NCBI GenBank assembly: GCA_936450465.1
Contig: OW388302.1
Coordinates: forward strand, 12,549,530 to 12,613,529
Direction: 5' to 3'
DNA length: 64,000 bases
Source: Gibbula magus
Lineage: Eukaryota; Mollusca; Gastropoda; Trochida; Trochidae
Below the pieces are notes generated by a model. It was given only the letters and a program-made list of their open reading frames with translations. It had not been told where the DNA came from and searched no databases. Within the stretch, counting starts at the first letter, position 1. Every line of letters begins with the position of its first letter. This document shows, piece by piece, positions 34,301-46,300 of this stretch. A program made the position numbers and the translations under genes.

Positions 34301-37300
34301 TGATGAAGTAACTACATCGAATGAGTCTGAGCAGGCTGTCATTGTGATGTTATAAATATGGATACCTATGGATACCGTATTTATTACAACGAATTACTTG
34401 TAAAACGTATTTAACGAGCGAAAGCGAGTTAAATAGGTTTGACAAGTGACGAGTTGTATAAATACGGTACAAATAGACAACATGGTTTGAGTACTTTTAA
34501 ACGAACATTTCTAAAGCTCTTATTAATACAGTTCACTTTCACGTCAGTGACGTCTCAATGTGTAACGGTAAAGAGTGGATAGTGTCGGGCACAAACATGA
34601 TCTTTTATTTAAGCGCTATTTGGCATTGTAACTTATTAATGAATATAACCATAACTTTTGAAAAGTGTGTTCACGAGTAAAAAGGAAAACAAAACACTGA
34701 TGAAAGCTCACTCAAATATTGAACTCGTTTACGTGATACTGAAACACTGTCAGTTCGCCATTTTCCGAACTCAACTGGAGCGCGAAAACTAGGCGAAGAC
34801 AAGCCCATTGCATGTTCTTGTTACATTGTACATATTAACGCTCCTCGCCATCGGTAAGGCAAAGTCGCTTTGCATCGGGATCATTATGACCAAAGAAGTT
34901 GGTGTGATTGTTCCCCTGAATATAAATGTATTTGAACGAGTAACGGGTTACATCGGTGCGAGACTCGGTCGACATGATGGTTGAAGGGAGACAAGTCACA
35001 TTCACAGTTGATGTGTGTGACGCCTCAACGTTACGACAGGACGAGCGCATTCGGCTTTGTGGTTATTGTCGCACGGTGTCATATAATATCGCAAATGTTT
35101 CCCAGCTTTTGATTCCCACAGGTTTTATATATTTATTTGCTTATGAATGTCAAAAGTAGTTCCGCCATCGTGACCTCGGGTCATCACCATGGAATTACCG
35201 ATCAGATGCGTCGCTCGCAGTATCTAACATACGTTGCATACCAAAAATATCTCGACGAGTTTTCACTCACATGTGTGTAATCAATCATAATCGATGAACA
35301 GCCGTGTTGAGGCCTATCCCGTGATATGTGATAAGTGTTGAGCTCCAGTTCCAGGTCCATTTGCATCTCAGTCGGGGTCATGACCCTGCTTACATCTCCT
35401 CCTAGGATCAACTCCATCACCAGCTGCATCTCAGTCGGGGTCATGACCCTGCTTACATCTCCTCCTAGGATCAACTCCATCACCAGCTGCAGATCAAAAC
35501 TGTCCTCGTCTGATGTCACATCTATTTTATTAAAAACGTGATAAGTAGAGAATAACAAACGAGTAACGAATGATTACGGGAAATGTGCACAAGTTGAAAT
35601 GATATATATAGGTTGACAATTAGAGAGTATAAACTGACATATATACAAAATGACAAAATCATGAGTTTTGTTATCATAAATGATTTTTCTGACAGTTCTT
35701 ACAATGTAAATTGTATAAACAACACTATAATATTATAATTGAATATTTCATACTATCAACATACTGAAGAGTAGTTATGACAATGTCACTTTGAAGATGC
35801 CAATGTAAATTTAACAAAAGACAACATGCTATGTCTATTTGGAGCATTACAGGTGATGTTTTAGAAAGGAAGTTCGCAGTGGCACTGAATTGAAATATTA
35901 GTACTTCCTTCATCCTCATTTTATGATTTTGTGGCAATTGTTTTCGAGATATTCCCTAGTGTGTGTTGGAGATATTGACATGTTATCTATGGAGCCCCTC
36001 CAATCGACTTTTTTGCTTTAATATTACATGTTGAAAATTTATGATTTCAGTTTGGCAGTGGGATGCGTTCTCTTGGTCATCTTCAGGAGAAAATTGTTTC
36101 TGAGGTATACATGATTACACTAACATGTATTCACATTGTAATTTTCTTAATGAAATTTTAAAAGCAAACTTTTATTGATTGAATTGTTTGGCATATTCCG
36201 GTTGCTCAGTTAAATTCAATAAATACCACAATATTTATTATTGTAAGTCCTTATTTGACTTTATTTTACATACCATTAAAACATTGTTGACACAATGTCC
36301 CAGGAATTGTTCAAACTTAAAACAAAATAAAACATAACAAGGAATTATTTCTTTTAACTCATCAAAACTTGTTTGTTTTCACTAGTTTGGATGCATGTTT
36401 GGACTTCTAATTAACCTGGTGAATTATATATTTTTCCAGGAGAAGAAGGCATGATCCAGAGTGTAAGTATTTCTATAGTGCCATTAATCGAACTGTAATT
36501 GTTTACATAAATGTGTTCATATATTGTGTTGATGACCTGAAGCTCCAAGACAAATGTTAGGAAATGTAGATATCATATACAGAAAATAAGTGGTGGAATC
36601 CCTTTACCAGATCCTTCCGGATTGGCCCAAATTAGTCGTATCCGGCAAGGCGCATAGCACCTCTTTTTGTTCTGTGATAGCATGACAAAATGGAAATGTA
36701 TGTGCGAAATGAATCAAATCACAGTGGTCCAATGCCGACTTAATATCCACTCCCCCCCCCCCCCCCCCCGAAAAGGTATACTAGTTTGTCCTCATTCTAC
36801 CTATTTACAGGCCATGTCCTACCAATCTAGTGACATAAATCATATTTTAAAAAATCACCTTGATTAAAGTAAAAAATGTATATAAAAGAAATATTAAATA
36901 ACAGACAAATAATCGGGAATTTCTACCACGCAAGTCACAATAAAACACAGTTATGCATAGCTATGTGCACGCTATATTTACTGCGTGTATTGTTGCTTAA
37001 TTTAGTCTCTTATGTGTTCTTTCTTTTAAAAGACGATTACAATGTATACTGCCGCATTAAACAAACTCTTTATTCCGGTATAGTTTGTTTTTACATTAAC
37101 AGTTTACTGTACTGTTTTGTGTTACATGATACATCATGTATGGTTGGCTCAAATACAATCACTGTCTCTGAGGTGACTAGCGTGGTTAACCAATATATTA
37201 ATTTATTAGTCAACTGGTGAGATCACTCATTATATAACAATGAGTTGGTTACACACATGTGCGATAACATTTAGTGCAAACATTCCGAAGACGTCACGTG

Positions 37301-40300
37301 TCGGGCGTGCAATTTCCAGAAACTGGGATATTGACCGATTGAATGCTGAACAGTTTGCAAGGACTGTAAATGTGCTCGTGGAACACCTTGGTACCGAAAA
37401 AGAATGCAATACCTTGAAGTTTTACCAAAATGAGACCCATAGAACGATTCTGAATGAAATTCAAAATGACGTCATAACGTCTAATCAACATCAGCAAAGA
37501 CACGGGTTTGCATCAACCAACTTCATGGGAGTGTTTGCACGAGTTCCAATTGCATTTAAAAGCACACTGGCCCCTCACCATCTGAACAGTAATGTGTCCG
37601 TTTTCATAGAGAATGACTTTTGCTCAAGGTGATGCTCTGCAGAAGTTCTTCGCTGGTATTAACTTTTCGTTATGTTTGCATGCTGTTCAACACGTTATTA
37701 ACATCTTGTCAACAAAATGTTAATGCTCTGAAATTATTAATTAGCTGTATTACTCATCCGTTGAAGATATCGCAGTTTAATAAATCTACCGCGTTATAAC
37801 ACTTTGTGTAATAACATCGCGGGCTGTCAATTGACATGACGTCATTATGGCAAAAAAATGATTTCAAAATGTCAGCGCCACGCTCGCAAATGCAGTGTGT
37901 CCCATTTATCGACGAGTTTGTGGAATTAAGTGGCATTTAAATCAGTGAGTAATAAATTAAATACTAGACTCGTTTCCGTTTAATAACATACCGTATAACG
38001 GGAAATGTTCGTGGTTGAGGACTCAAAGACCGTTCGTGGATTTTTATTTTCGTGGTTCAGACGTTGTCAAAAAATTACATTTTCGTGGATTTTTATTTTC
38101 GTGGTTGAAGTTATCCAAATACAAATTTTGAAATCGTGTGTTTGTGTTCCACGTGTAAACCTGTTGATGTCTTTTGACACCGCCATGTTAGTTAATCATA
38201 TTGCTTTCCAAAAAACTTATTACAATCAGATTAGTAGGGTCAGTAGTCATCAGTCGATCGTGTTTGTTCAACATTTATAATCAGAGGACACGAATCACAT
38301 TTAGCTTGTTTCAAAGATGACAATTCTAACTCAATGTTTCAATAAAGTAATACTTTACTCACTGCCATTTTCTTGCTTTGACAAATAATACTGACGCTGT
38401 ACCTTCACGTATATAAAACAGAATTACATTCTAATCTATACAGCATTAGCAAAATGAGTCTCGCACCGTGGCTGAAGAAGAGCGTTGATGAACCTGAGAC
38501 ATTTCTTCCAAATACAACAAAGGCCCCCTTACTTAATATGACTTCAGGAACAGTAGCAGCAGCAAATAAGGAAGTTCTAAAAGCTGTAAGCACACCAAAA
38601 AAACGAAAACGTGAGACCAATTATAACTTCTATGACGAAGAAACATCAGCTAAAATTGCCAGATATGCATTAGATAATGGTATTGCTAGTTGCAGTAGGA
38701 AGTTTTCAAAGGAGCTACAGAGACCAGTGAGTGAGTCAACCGTCCAATCTATCAGAGACAGACAGAAGAGACGCTTACTAAAGGCTAGGAAATGCCACTC
38801 TACTGAAACACATATCAACCAGATAGAATCGTCATTGCCTAAAGCACCACGAGGAAGACCCCTTTTACTTGGTGACTTTGATGAGAAGATCCAGTCCTAT
38901 GTTCGAGTCTTACGTGACGCCGGAGCTGTAGTGAACACCACAATCGTGATTGCTGGAGCTAAGGGGATAATCAACAGTGAAAATCCTGCATTACTGGACA
39001 GCATCTCTTTGAGGAAAAACTGGGCTCTTTCTCTCCTTGAAAGAATGGGGTTTTCGTATCGCAAGGCAACCACGAGTGCAATGACTCTCCCTGAGAATTT
39101 TGGGAAATCAAGAGCGAATTTCTTGAGCGGATTAATACGAATGTGTGTGAGAATGACATTCCGGACGAACTCATTGTGAACTTCGACCAGACTGGCCTTA
39201 AATACGTTTCTTGTAGTCAGTGGACAATGACTGAGAAAGGTTCAAAACGTGTTGAGATTGGATGATCACGGGTGTAGTTGCATCGACTATGAGTGGTGAT
39301 CTACTACCACTACAACTCATCTATGACGGGAAAACTGAGCACAGTCATCCCCAGGGTGTTAAGTTTCCTGCAGACTGGCATATCACCCATTCGAAAAACC
39401 ACTGGTCAACTGCTGAAACTAGATGAGCGTTTGCGGGACACCGCAAAAGCAGAGCAGCTCCGAAACTTTGGGTCTCGCCTTTCCCTGTTCCGCCTTCTCC
39501 TCAGCAAAAATAAAATGGGAATTATTTTGGGACAAAATTTTTTTCATTATTCAAGTTATTCTAACAAGTTGAATCATCACTGGAGTCACTTTTCACAAGT
39601 TTGTTGTTAAAACCTATTTCTGATTTCAAAATTGGATCAAAGGATTAACATGACCTTAACCAATATCTCATGACCTTGACATTTGACCTTCAAGGTCACA
39701 CCATCAATGATTACTTTTCATTGTGTATAACAATCATGCAATGACTCAAAGTGTTCATTGTTAACATAAGGCATATTCACAATAGCATGCTCAAGTTGTG
39801 ACCTTGCTGTGACCTTGACCTTTGACAGATTTTAGCGAAAACATTTTCAAATCTTGGTCTTCCTCCATAGTTGATATCAAATAAGAGAGTGACAGCAAAA
39901 AAATGTTTGAAGTAATCATGTTTACAAGGATTATTGTAGTGATTTCAGAACTCGTGACCTTGACATTTGACCTTGAATGTGAACATGTCAAAAAAATTCC
40001 CCAGGGGCATATGTAAGAAGTTATGTATATGAGTTCTCAAAACCTTCTAGGAAAAAAGTTATAGCGAATACAAAACGCGGCGGCGGCGGAAACTGCAGAA
40101 AAAACTGATAGCAGCTCCGACTAAGTCGGAGCTGCTAACTATGGATGCCTATGCTGATAACATCTTAGTTCCCTACCTGAATCGAGTCAAGAAAGACTTG
40201 AAACTACCAAAACGACAGAAATCTCTCGTGATTTTGGATATAAAAATAAAGACTTTATATCAAAACTGAAGAAAAATCACATTAATGTGGTATTCGTCCC

Positions 40301-43300
40301 TCCAAACTGCACCGATGCTCTTCAGCCACAAAACGTGTGTGTGAACAAACCATTGAAAGACATTCTGAGGACACATTTCACTAACTGGTACTCTGAGCAG
40401 GTGACGGACATGATGAAAGATGGTGAAGCAGTGAATGTGAATGTGGATATGAGAGGGTCAACCATGAAACCTCTCCATGCTCAGTAGATCATATCCACTT
40501 ACACTGAACTGAAGTCACGCGTGGAGATGCTGAAGTCGGCGTTCATCAAACCTGGAATCGCCGAAGTTGTCTGTTCAGCCCACCGTGAATGACGCTGTTC
40601 TAGCTATATCATCTTGTGCGAGATATCAGTGATCAAGTGAGTAGCGTGAACATAATCAGAGCTTTTGTCATCAAAATGACATGGCTTTTATAGTACATCT
40701 GCCAAAAACAAGCATACATGTGTTTTGTTATTGGTTACATGTAGTGCTTTTAATTATTTTGCTGACTTGACTAAATTAAATATTTACATTAATAAAGTGT
40801 ATCAACCAAAGGATAATCAAGTTTTTATTCATTTGTTGAATACAGCATGCTCCTATGTCTTTGTCACACTCTGTTGAACATGAACTACGACCGGATGCAT
40901 TGTGTTGTGACACGTGTTAAGCTAAACTAATTATGTTGTGAACAAGCGTTCAAGTACCGTAGCTTGTAGGACTACATTTGTATATATAGAGAGACAACTT
41001 GTTTATTAACGTATCATTGTATACAATGACGAGTGTCAATACCACTTCGCTACATATTCAGTAGAGTTATCAACATATATATTTACAACTATCAATAAAC
41101 GACAAACTGAATTAGAGCTCTATTATTAGCAGTTGTCAGTGAATAACACTGCGCATGCGCTATTCTTAAAAACAGCTCAATGGTTCGTACGGTGAGTGGT
41201 GAAGATATTTTTAATGTAATTCATCGGGACATTTTCGTGGTATGGAAAATTTTGTGGTTCAAGCTCTACCCACGAAAACCACGAACATTACTAACCACGA
41301 AAATTTCCCGGTATACGGTATTTATGAAAATCGTGAGATGGTATTTGTATTTAACTCGCTTTCGCTCGTTAAATACAAACCACTCACTCGTTTCATAAAT
41401 ATGTTATTAAACGGAACGTCATTTAGTATTCTCTATGAATATAGCGTAATCAGTAATTACGAATATGTTACAGTGACTTGCGTTTCTTTTGCTGTTCAGT
41501 ATATTTCATCAAAAACTATTTTTGTTTTATAGTTGATACATAGGGTTGAGTAACAAATCAAATACGAAATGCATAGTTATGTCATAACTTTTTTATGCAA
41601 CTCGTGAATAGAATTTGGTATCAAACTTATTTTCATTCGCCTGATAGCAAATTCGATTCACTCTATGCATAACAATGTTATTACATGTCCATGAGTTTAG
41701 AATTATATATATATTTATATATACATTTATTTTCAGCTTGGGAACTTCAGGAGCTCTTAATGCCGGCAGGCTTGGACGGTGAGTGTGATGTTAATGATCA
41801 AAACCGAGCCGGAGGTTTTGTTTGATAGGTTAGGTGTAATAATGCCTACAGTGACAATAGCCTACGGGGATTAATAGCTACAGTTTGAGTTGTGCCTACA
41901 GTGACAATTGCCTACGGGGATTAATAGCTACAGTTTGAGTTGTGACAGCGATACGCTTACCTGCACACAAGTGAACTGTTCCAATGAGTGTGCACTAATG
42001 CCTACAGTAGAGAAGTAATAACACAAGCTGAGGGATTAGTGGAGCAAAGAGCAAAAAGCTTAAGAACAACTGTCATGAAACTGCTATAGAAATTTAATTT
42101 ACTGTGTAGGTAAAGCTTTCTCAGTTATTTCCATCATCAATACATCCGCCTTTAGCCAGACATTAGTGTTCAACTTTAAAAAAAGTCATTAGATAGAAAC
42201 TTCATCAAAGCAATTAATATTTCAAGAGTCAACATTTCGCATTTTAAAAAAAATACCACATATCTATAATCTCAATATATGTTTTAGGGGAAGGACTCTT
42301 TTCAAAGTCAAAATTTTATTTAAATTAAACTTTTACAAAAGTCAATAAATATTTTCAAAGTCGACATTTCACCAAATATATACTTCATCAAAATCAACAT
42401 TTCACTAAATTCAAAATATCTTTTTCAAAGTCAACATTTTATTTGTGTTAAACTTTCACAAAAGTCAATAAATATTTCCAAAGTCAACATTTCATCAAAG
42501 TCAATACTTGATCAAAGGCAATATTTCACTTAATGCAAAATATCTTTCTCAAAACCAAAATGTCACCAAGTCAACATTTCACACATTTTTGTTTTAACTG
42601 TAGGCATTAGTCCACAAAATAACGGGTCATTCCACTTTGATGAAAGGTTGAAGGATGTAGAAATCAGAACCACTGGTGCATAAAGTTGTTTGTTTAAGAC
42701 TGTAGGCGATCGTCCCGGCGTTCTACGTTTGCGCGGATTGGCATATCATTTGCGCGGAATATTTTACTACATTTGCGCGGAAAAAAGATGACGTTTGCGC
42801 GGATTGTTTTACTACATTTGCGCGGATTGTTTTACTACATTTGCGCGGATTAGTTTAACCCCTTCCGTTGACCAGAATCTGTTAACCCCTGTTCACCACG
42901 TGGAGGTGGAAGTGGGATTTTGAACAGGATAAGTATATGAACAGTACTCACTCAGTCAGTTAAAACATCTCTGTACAGGATACGTATATGAACAGTACTC
43001 ACTCAGTCAGTTAAAACATCTCTGTACAGGATAAGTATATGAACAGTACTCACTCAGTCAGTTAAAACATCTCTGTACAGGATAAGTATCGCCGACCCAT
43101 TGCGTTGAGGTATTCGTTTCTGGTCAGAATGCCATCTTTTAATGTACTTCCTAACGGAATGTGTACGCTTCCAATATTAAACAAGGCTTTCCTTTGTTGG
43201 TTTCAGAAAGTTTAAAATCCATTATAAAAAGCAAATTTTAAAAAATAAACATTAAATGGATAAAATCTGACCACCTCGTCAGTCTGACCAAAAGCTACTG

Positions 43301-46300
43301 ATACTTGTAGACAGACAGATAGACAGTATGGGGCCGATCATACAGTAACCAAGCCATAAGCTATGCAATCAGCCTTAACTAATTAGCTTATCCAATCTTC
43401 AGCAACGCGTGAGTGCATCCGCGCAAATGACATGTCAAGTCGCCGCGCAAATGATACAGGGTGATCAATCAAAAAACGCGCAAACGTAATGCGCCCCGAT
43501 CGTCCCTGTAGGCATTAGTAGACTCCACCGTTTGATAATGTAAGCCAGCGGCAGATGGAAATTGGAAAGGGCCGACAGGCCCGCCCCAATTTCCCGAGGC
43601 CGAGGGCTTACATTATCAAACAAAACCGAGGGGGAGGTTTTGATTTAACTTTTGAACCGAGATAAACCGTAGTTACAAAATAATTTCAATAATAAGTATA
43701 AAAGTGGATTCATTGATTTTTACTGGTAGGGAATCATCATGAGCAAACGGAGAGCACATCCGCGCTTTGCACGTGATGCACGTGCGTTCGTCCCGTCTTA
43801 AGCATCAAACGCACACGGTTCAAGCCACTTCGTTGAATTCCACTCGAGACGATGGAACTAGACGCAGACGGCTACGATATATTTGTGACACAGTCATTAT
43901 TTTCACAATTGTCCCCTTCTGCTTGCGATGACAAAGATAAAGATGATTTTAATTTCCGATTTGGGGAGCCATTGTCTGAAGTTGATATTGAGAAGAAAAT
44001 TGAGATATGTGTCCCAAAGACCACCCGTTACAAGAATGAATGGGCACTTTCGACATTTAAACGATGGCAAGAAGAGCACAAGGCGCGGTCAATTGCGGAC
44101 AATTTAGAACTACCTAGAGCTTGCTTAACTTAGGATATCGTCGAAATGACCCCATGTACTCTCAACACTGCCTGTCAGTACTTCTTATTTGAAGCAAGGA
44201 AACTGGATGGCAAACAGTACACAGCTGACACGGTGCATGGTGTTATGTACGGGTCAACAATAGGCATGACAAGGCCGGAAAGCGTTTATTCTCTGTCGCT
44301 TAGATGCACAATGATACAAGCGGCCCAGTCTAGACAATGCGAGGACTGGCGAGGTAGCGAGTATTTTACATGCGCCTTTTTCAGTACGATACCATATGTG
44401 ACATCCCCCTTTTTCTAAATAAAGGAAACTTTAACCCCATTAAATAAAGCTTAAAAAATATGTTGGCAAATTTTTTTATTTTTTAACTTAGTCAAATTTT
44501 GAGCATTTTTTGTCTGACCGATAACAGAAAAACTATTTATCTCATCCAATTCAAATTTGGTACATGTCTTCTTCACCACTAGGAGAGGTGCAGTGCGAAG
44601 GTTAAACCGAATTGGTGATTTTTTTTTAATTTTTGGCGAATTTTTGTATTTTTTAACTTAGTGAAATTCTGAGCAATTTTTGTCCCATCGATTTCAGAAA
44701 AACTATTCATCTAATCCTTTTCAAATTTGGCACATGTCTTCTTCACCACTAGGAGAGGTGAATGAATCATTATGATGGATTAATTTCCAATTTCTAAAGT
44801 TGAAATCAGTGGTAATCGCAGTAGTGTATAATGTTACCCATACCTTTTCAAGTTACTATTATTCCTATTTTTACTTAAACCACTTTTTTTACATGAAGAT
44901 CGAGACTTGTCGTACCCTCAATCAATCCTAAGGTGTGCAGACACCTCTCTCTTTCAGTAAAATAAAAATGTCAAACTTTAACAGTCGGGGGTAATAGTGA
45001 GCCACGCTCACTTTTTTGCTTGTTTTGGGGTCTCGTTTTTCACAAAATAGTCTAATGAACCAATTGCAGTTAAGAATTCAATAGAAAATAATTTATTTCG
45101 GCCTTCCTTTAAAGTCCCAAGTTTCATAAACATTGCGACCTTTTTCTCCAACCCATAACATCACAAAATTGCATTTTTCCGAGAGTGCCTTGTTTTTCAA
45201 TGGCCCTCCAAATATGAATGTACAATGAGACTTGAACGATTTCCACGTCCCTGGAAGATCGCCACTTTCCCAATTCATGGATGGAACCTCGCCCGCTGCT
45301 GTAGCCGACATCTTTAGTCAATCTTCAATGTACTCACGTCGAACGTTTTAAATTGGACTGTAAATACACTCTTCAATGACTAATCTAACTTGTCAAACAT
45401 AATTTTGGCCTTAACTCTTCATTATTTGGCAAGATTCGTCTCGAACTTCTGACACCATGTTATGTCAACAACAGGCATGGCGAGGCCGGAAAGCGTTTAT
45501 TCTCTGTCGCTTAGATGCACAATGATACACGATGATACAAGCGGCCCAGTCTAGACAATGCTAGGACAGGCGAGGTAGCGAGTATTTTACGTGCGCCTCT
45601 TTCAGTACGATACCATATGTGACACATGGTTTCTTCACCGCTCTTCAGAGTGGTTTGCGGTTTAAAGGGAGGAAGGACATAAACTTTTTCGAGGATAAAC
45701 AGTTCGAAGAAAGCAGAACATGTCTTGATGCTTTAATAAAACTTTCTCACAAGGGACTGGGCAATTCCGCCAGGAAAAAAACTGAAACCATATCAATCAA
45801 AGAGGAAGATCGAATGTGGACAAGTGGTTCGTTGGGTGAAGACAATCCCCTGCAACTATTGGATACAGTGCTTTATCTTACTTGTATGTAAAAATACATT
45901 TTAACATTGTTTTAAGAGTTAAGGATTTTAACGGACCTCTTAATCCTTTTGTTTGTGTAGTATAAATAAAAAGATAAGTTTTCTTCAGATTATATCAAAA
46001 ATAACATGTTTTATTTCAAATCATTTCGGCTTGAATATAATTCCAATGTTAATGTTTTAATGTTAACTATTGCGATCTGTGCTTTTTCCTTTTTCCACTT
46101 CTTGCAAATCTATGAAAATTACGGTATTGTCCTGAAAGTCATTCCGAACAATAGTCACAAATAACTCAAAGTCATTCAATATGAACTTACTGGACATTTG
46201 TTTTGATATCCTTTAATGTACGAAAAAAAAATATATGTTTGTGCCTTTCTTATTGCTGATTTGCCATTATCTTAATTACGTTTTCAATATTTTAATACAG

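Larger units (their letters stand above)
37991..41318 (+). mobile_element. pogo/Tigger-type DNA transposon, 3.3 kb, inactive
   Basis: The left end is CCGTATAACGGGAAATGTTC; the right end is the inverted CCGTATACCGGGAAATTTTC, each flanked by TA (37989-37990 and 41319-41320), the Tc1/mariner-pogo signature. The element sits inside a fold-back element of which an unbroken relative exists at 51545-51720. Repeated TTCGTGG motifs occur just inside both ends. Confidence 0.88.
41799..43648. mobile_element. outer TIR element with nested insertion
   Basis: The left edge has ATCAAAACCGAGCCGGAGG then TTTTGTTTGAT; the right edge carries the inverted version (ATCAAACAAAACCGAGG then GGAGGTTTTGAT). Near the left, AATGCCTACAGTGACAAT and the next 40 bases are duplicated (41846-41945). 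Near the right, GTTTGATAATGTAAGCC pairs with GGCTTACATTATCAAAC around a GC-rich loop (43530-43622). A run of diverged TTTCAAAGTCAACATTT repeats fills 42180-42580. Confidence 0.6.
44241..45624 (-). mobile_element. short non-autonomous LTR retrotransposon (Ty3/gypsy-like)
   Basis: Two similar terminal repeats (44241-44403 and 45458-45624) begin TGTCACATATGG and end CATAACA on the minus strand. CATGG is duplicated on both sides (44236-44240, 45625-45629). A primer-binding site TGGTGTCAGAAGT abuts the 5' LTR (45445-45457, minus strand), and a polypurine tract AAAAAGGGGGA abuts the 3' LTR (44404-44414). Only about 1.05 kb lies between the LTRs. Removing the element and one CATGG restores the host recombinase frame. 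Confidence 0.92.

Noticed and set aside
34956..35159. 67-codon frame and its antisense partner
   Set aside because: No domain; inside an insertion defined by comparison with copy A.
39412..40136. Helitron
   Set aside because: A 3' hairpin is present, but there is a 4-bp target duplication, no 5' TC and no CTRR end.
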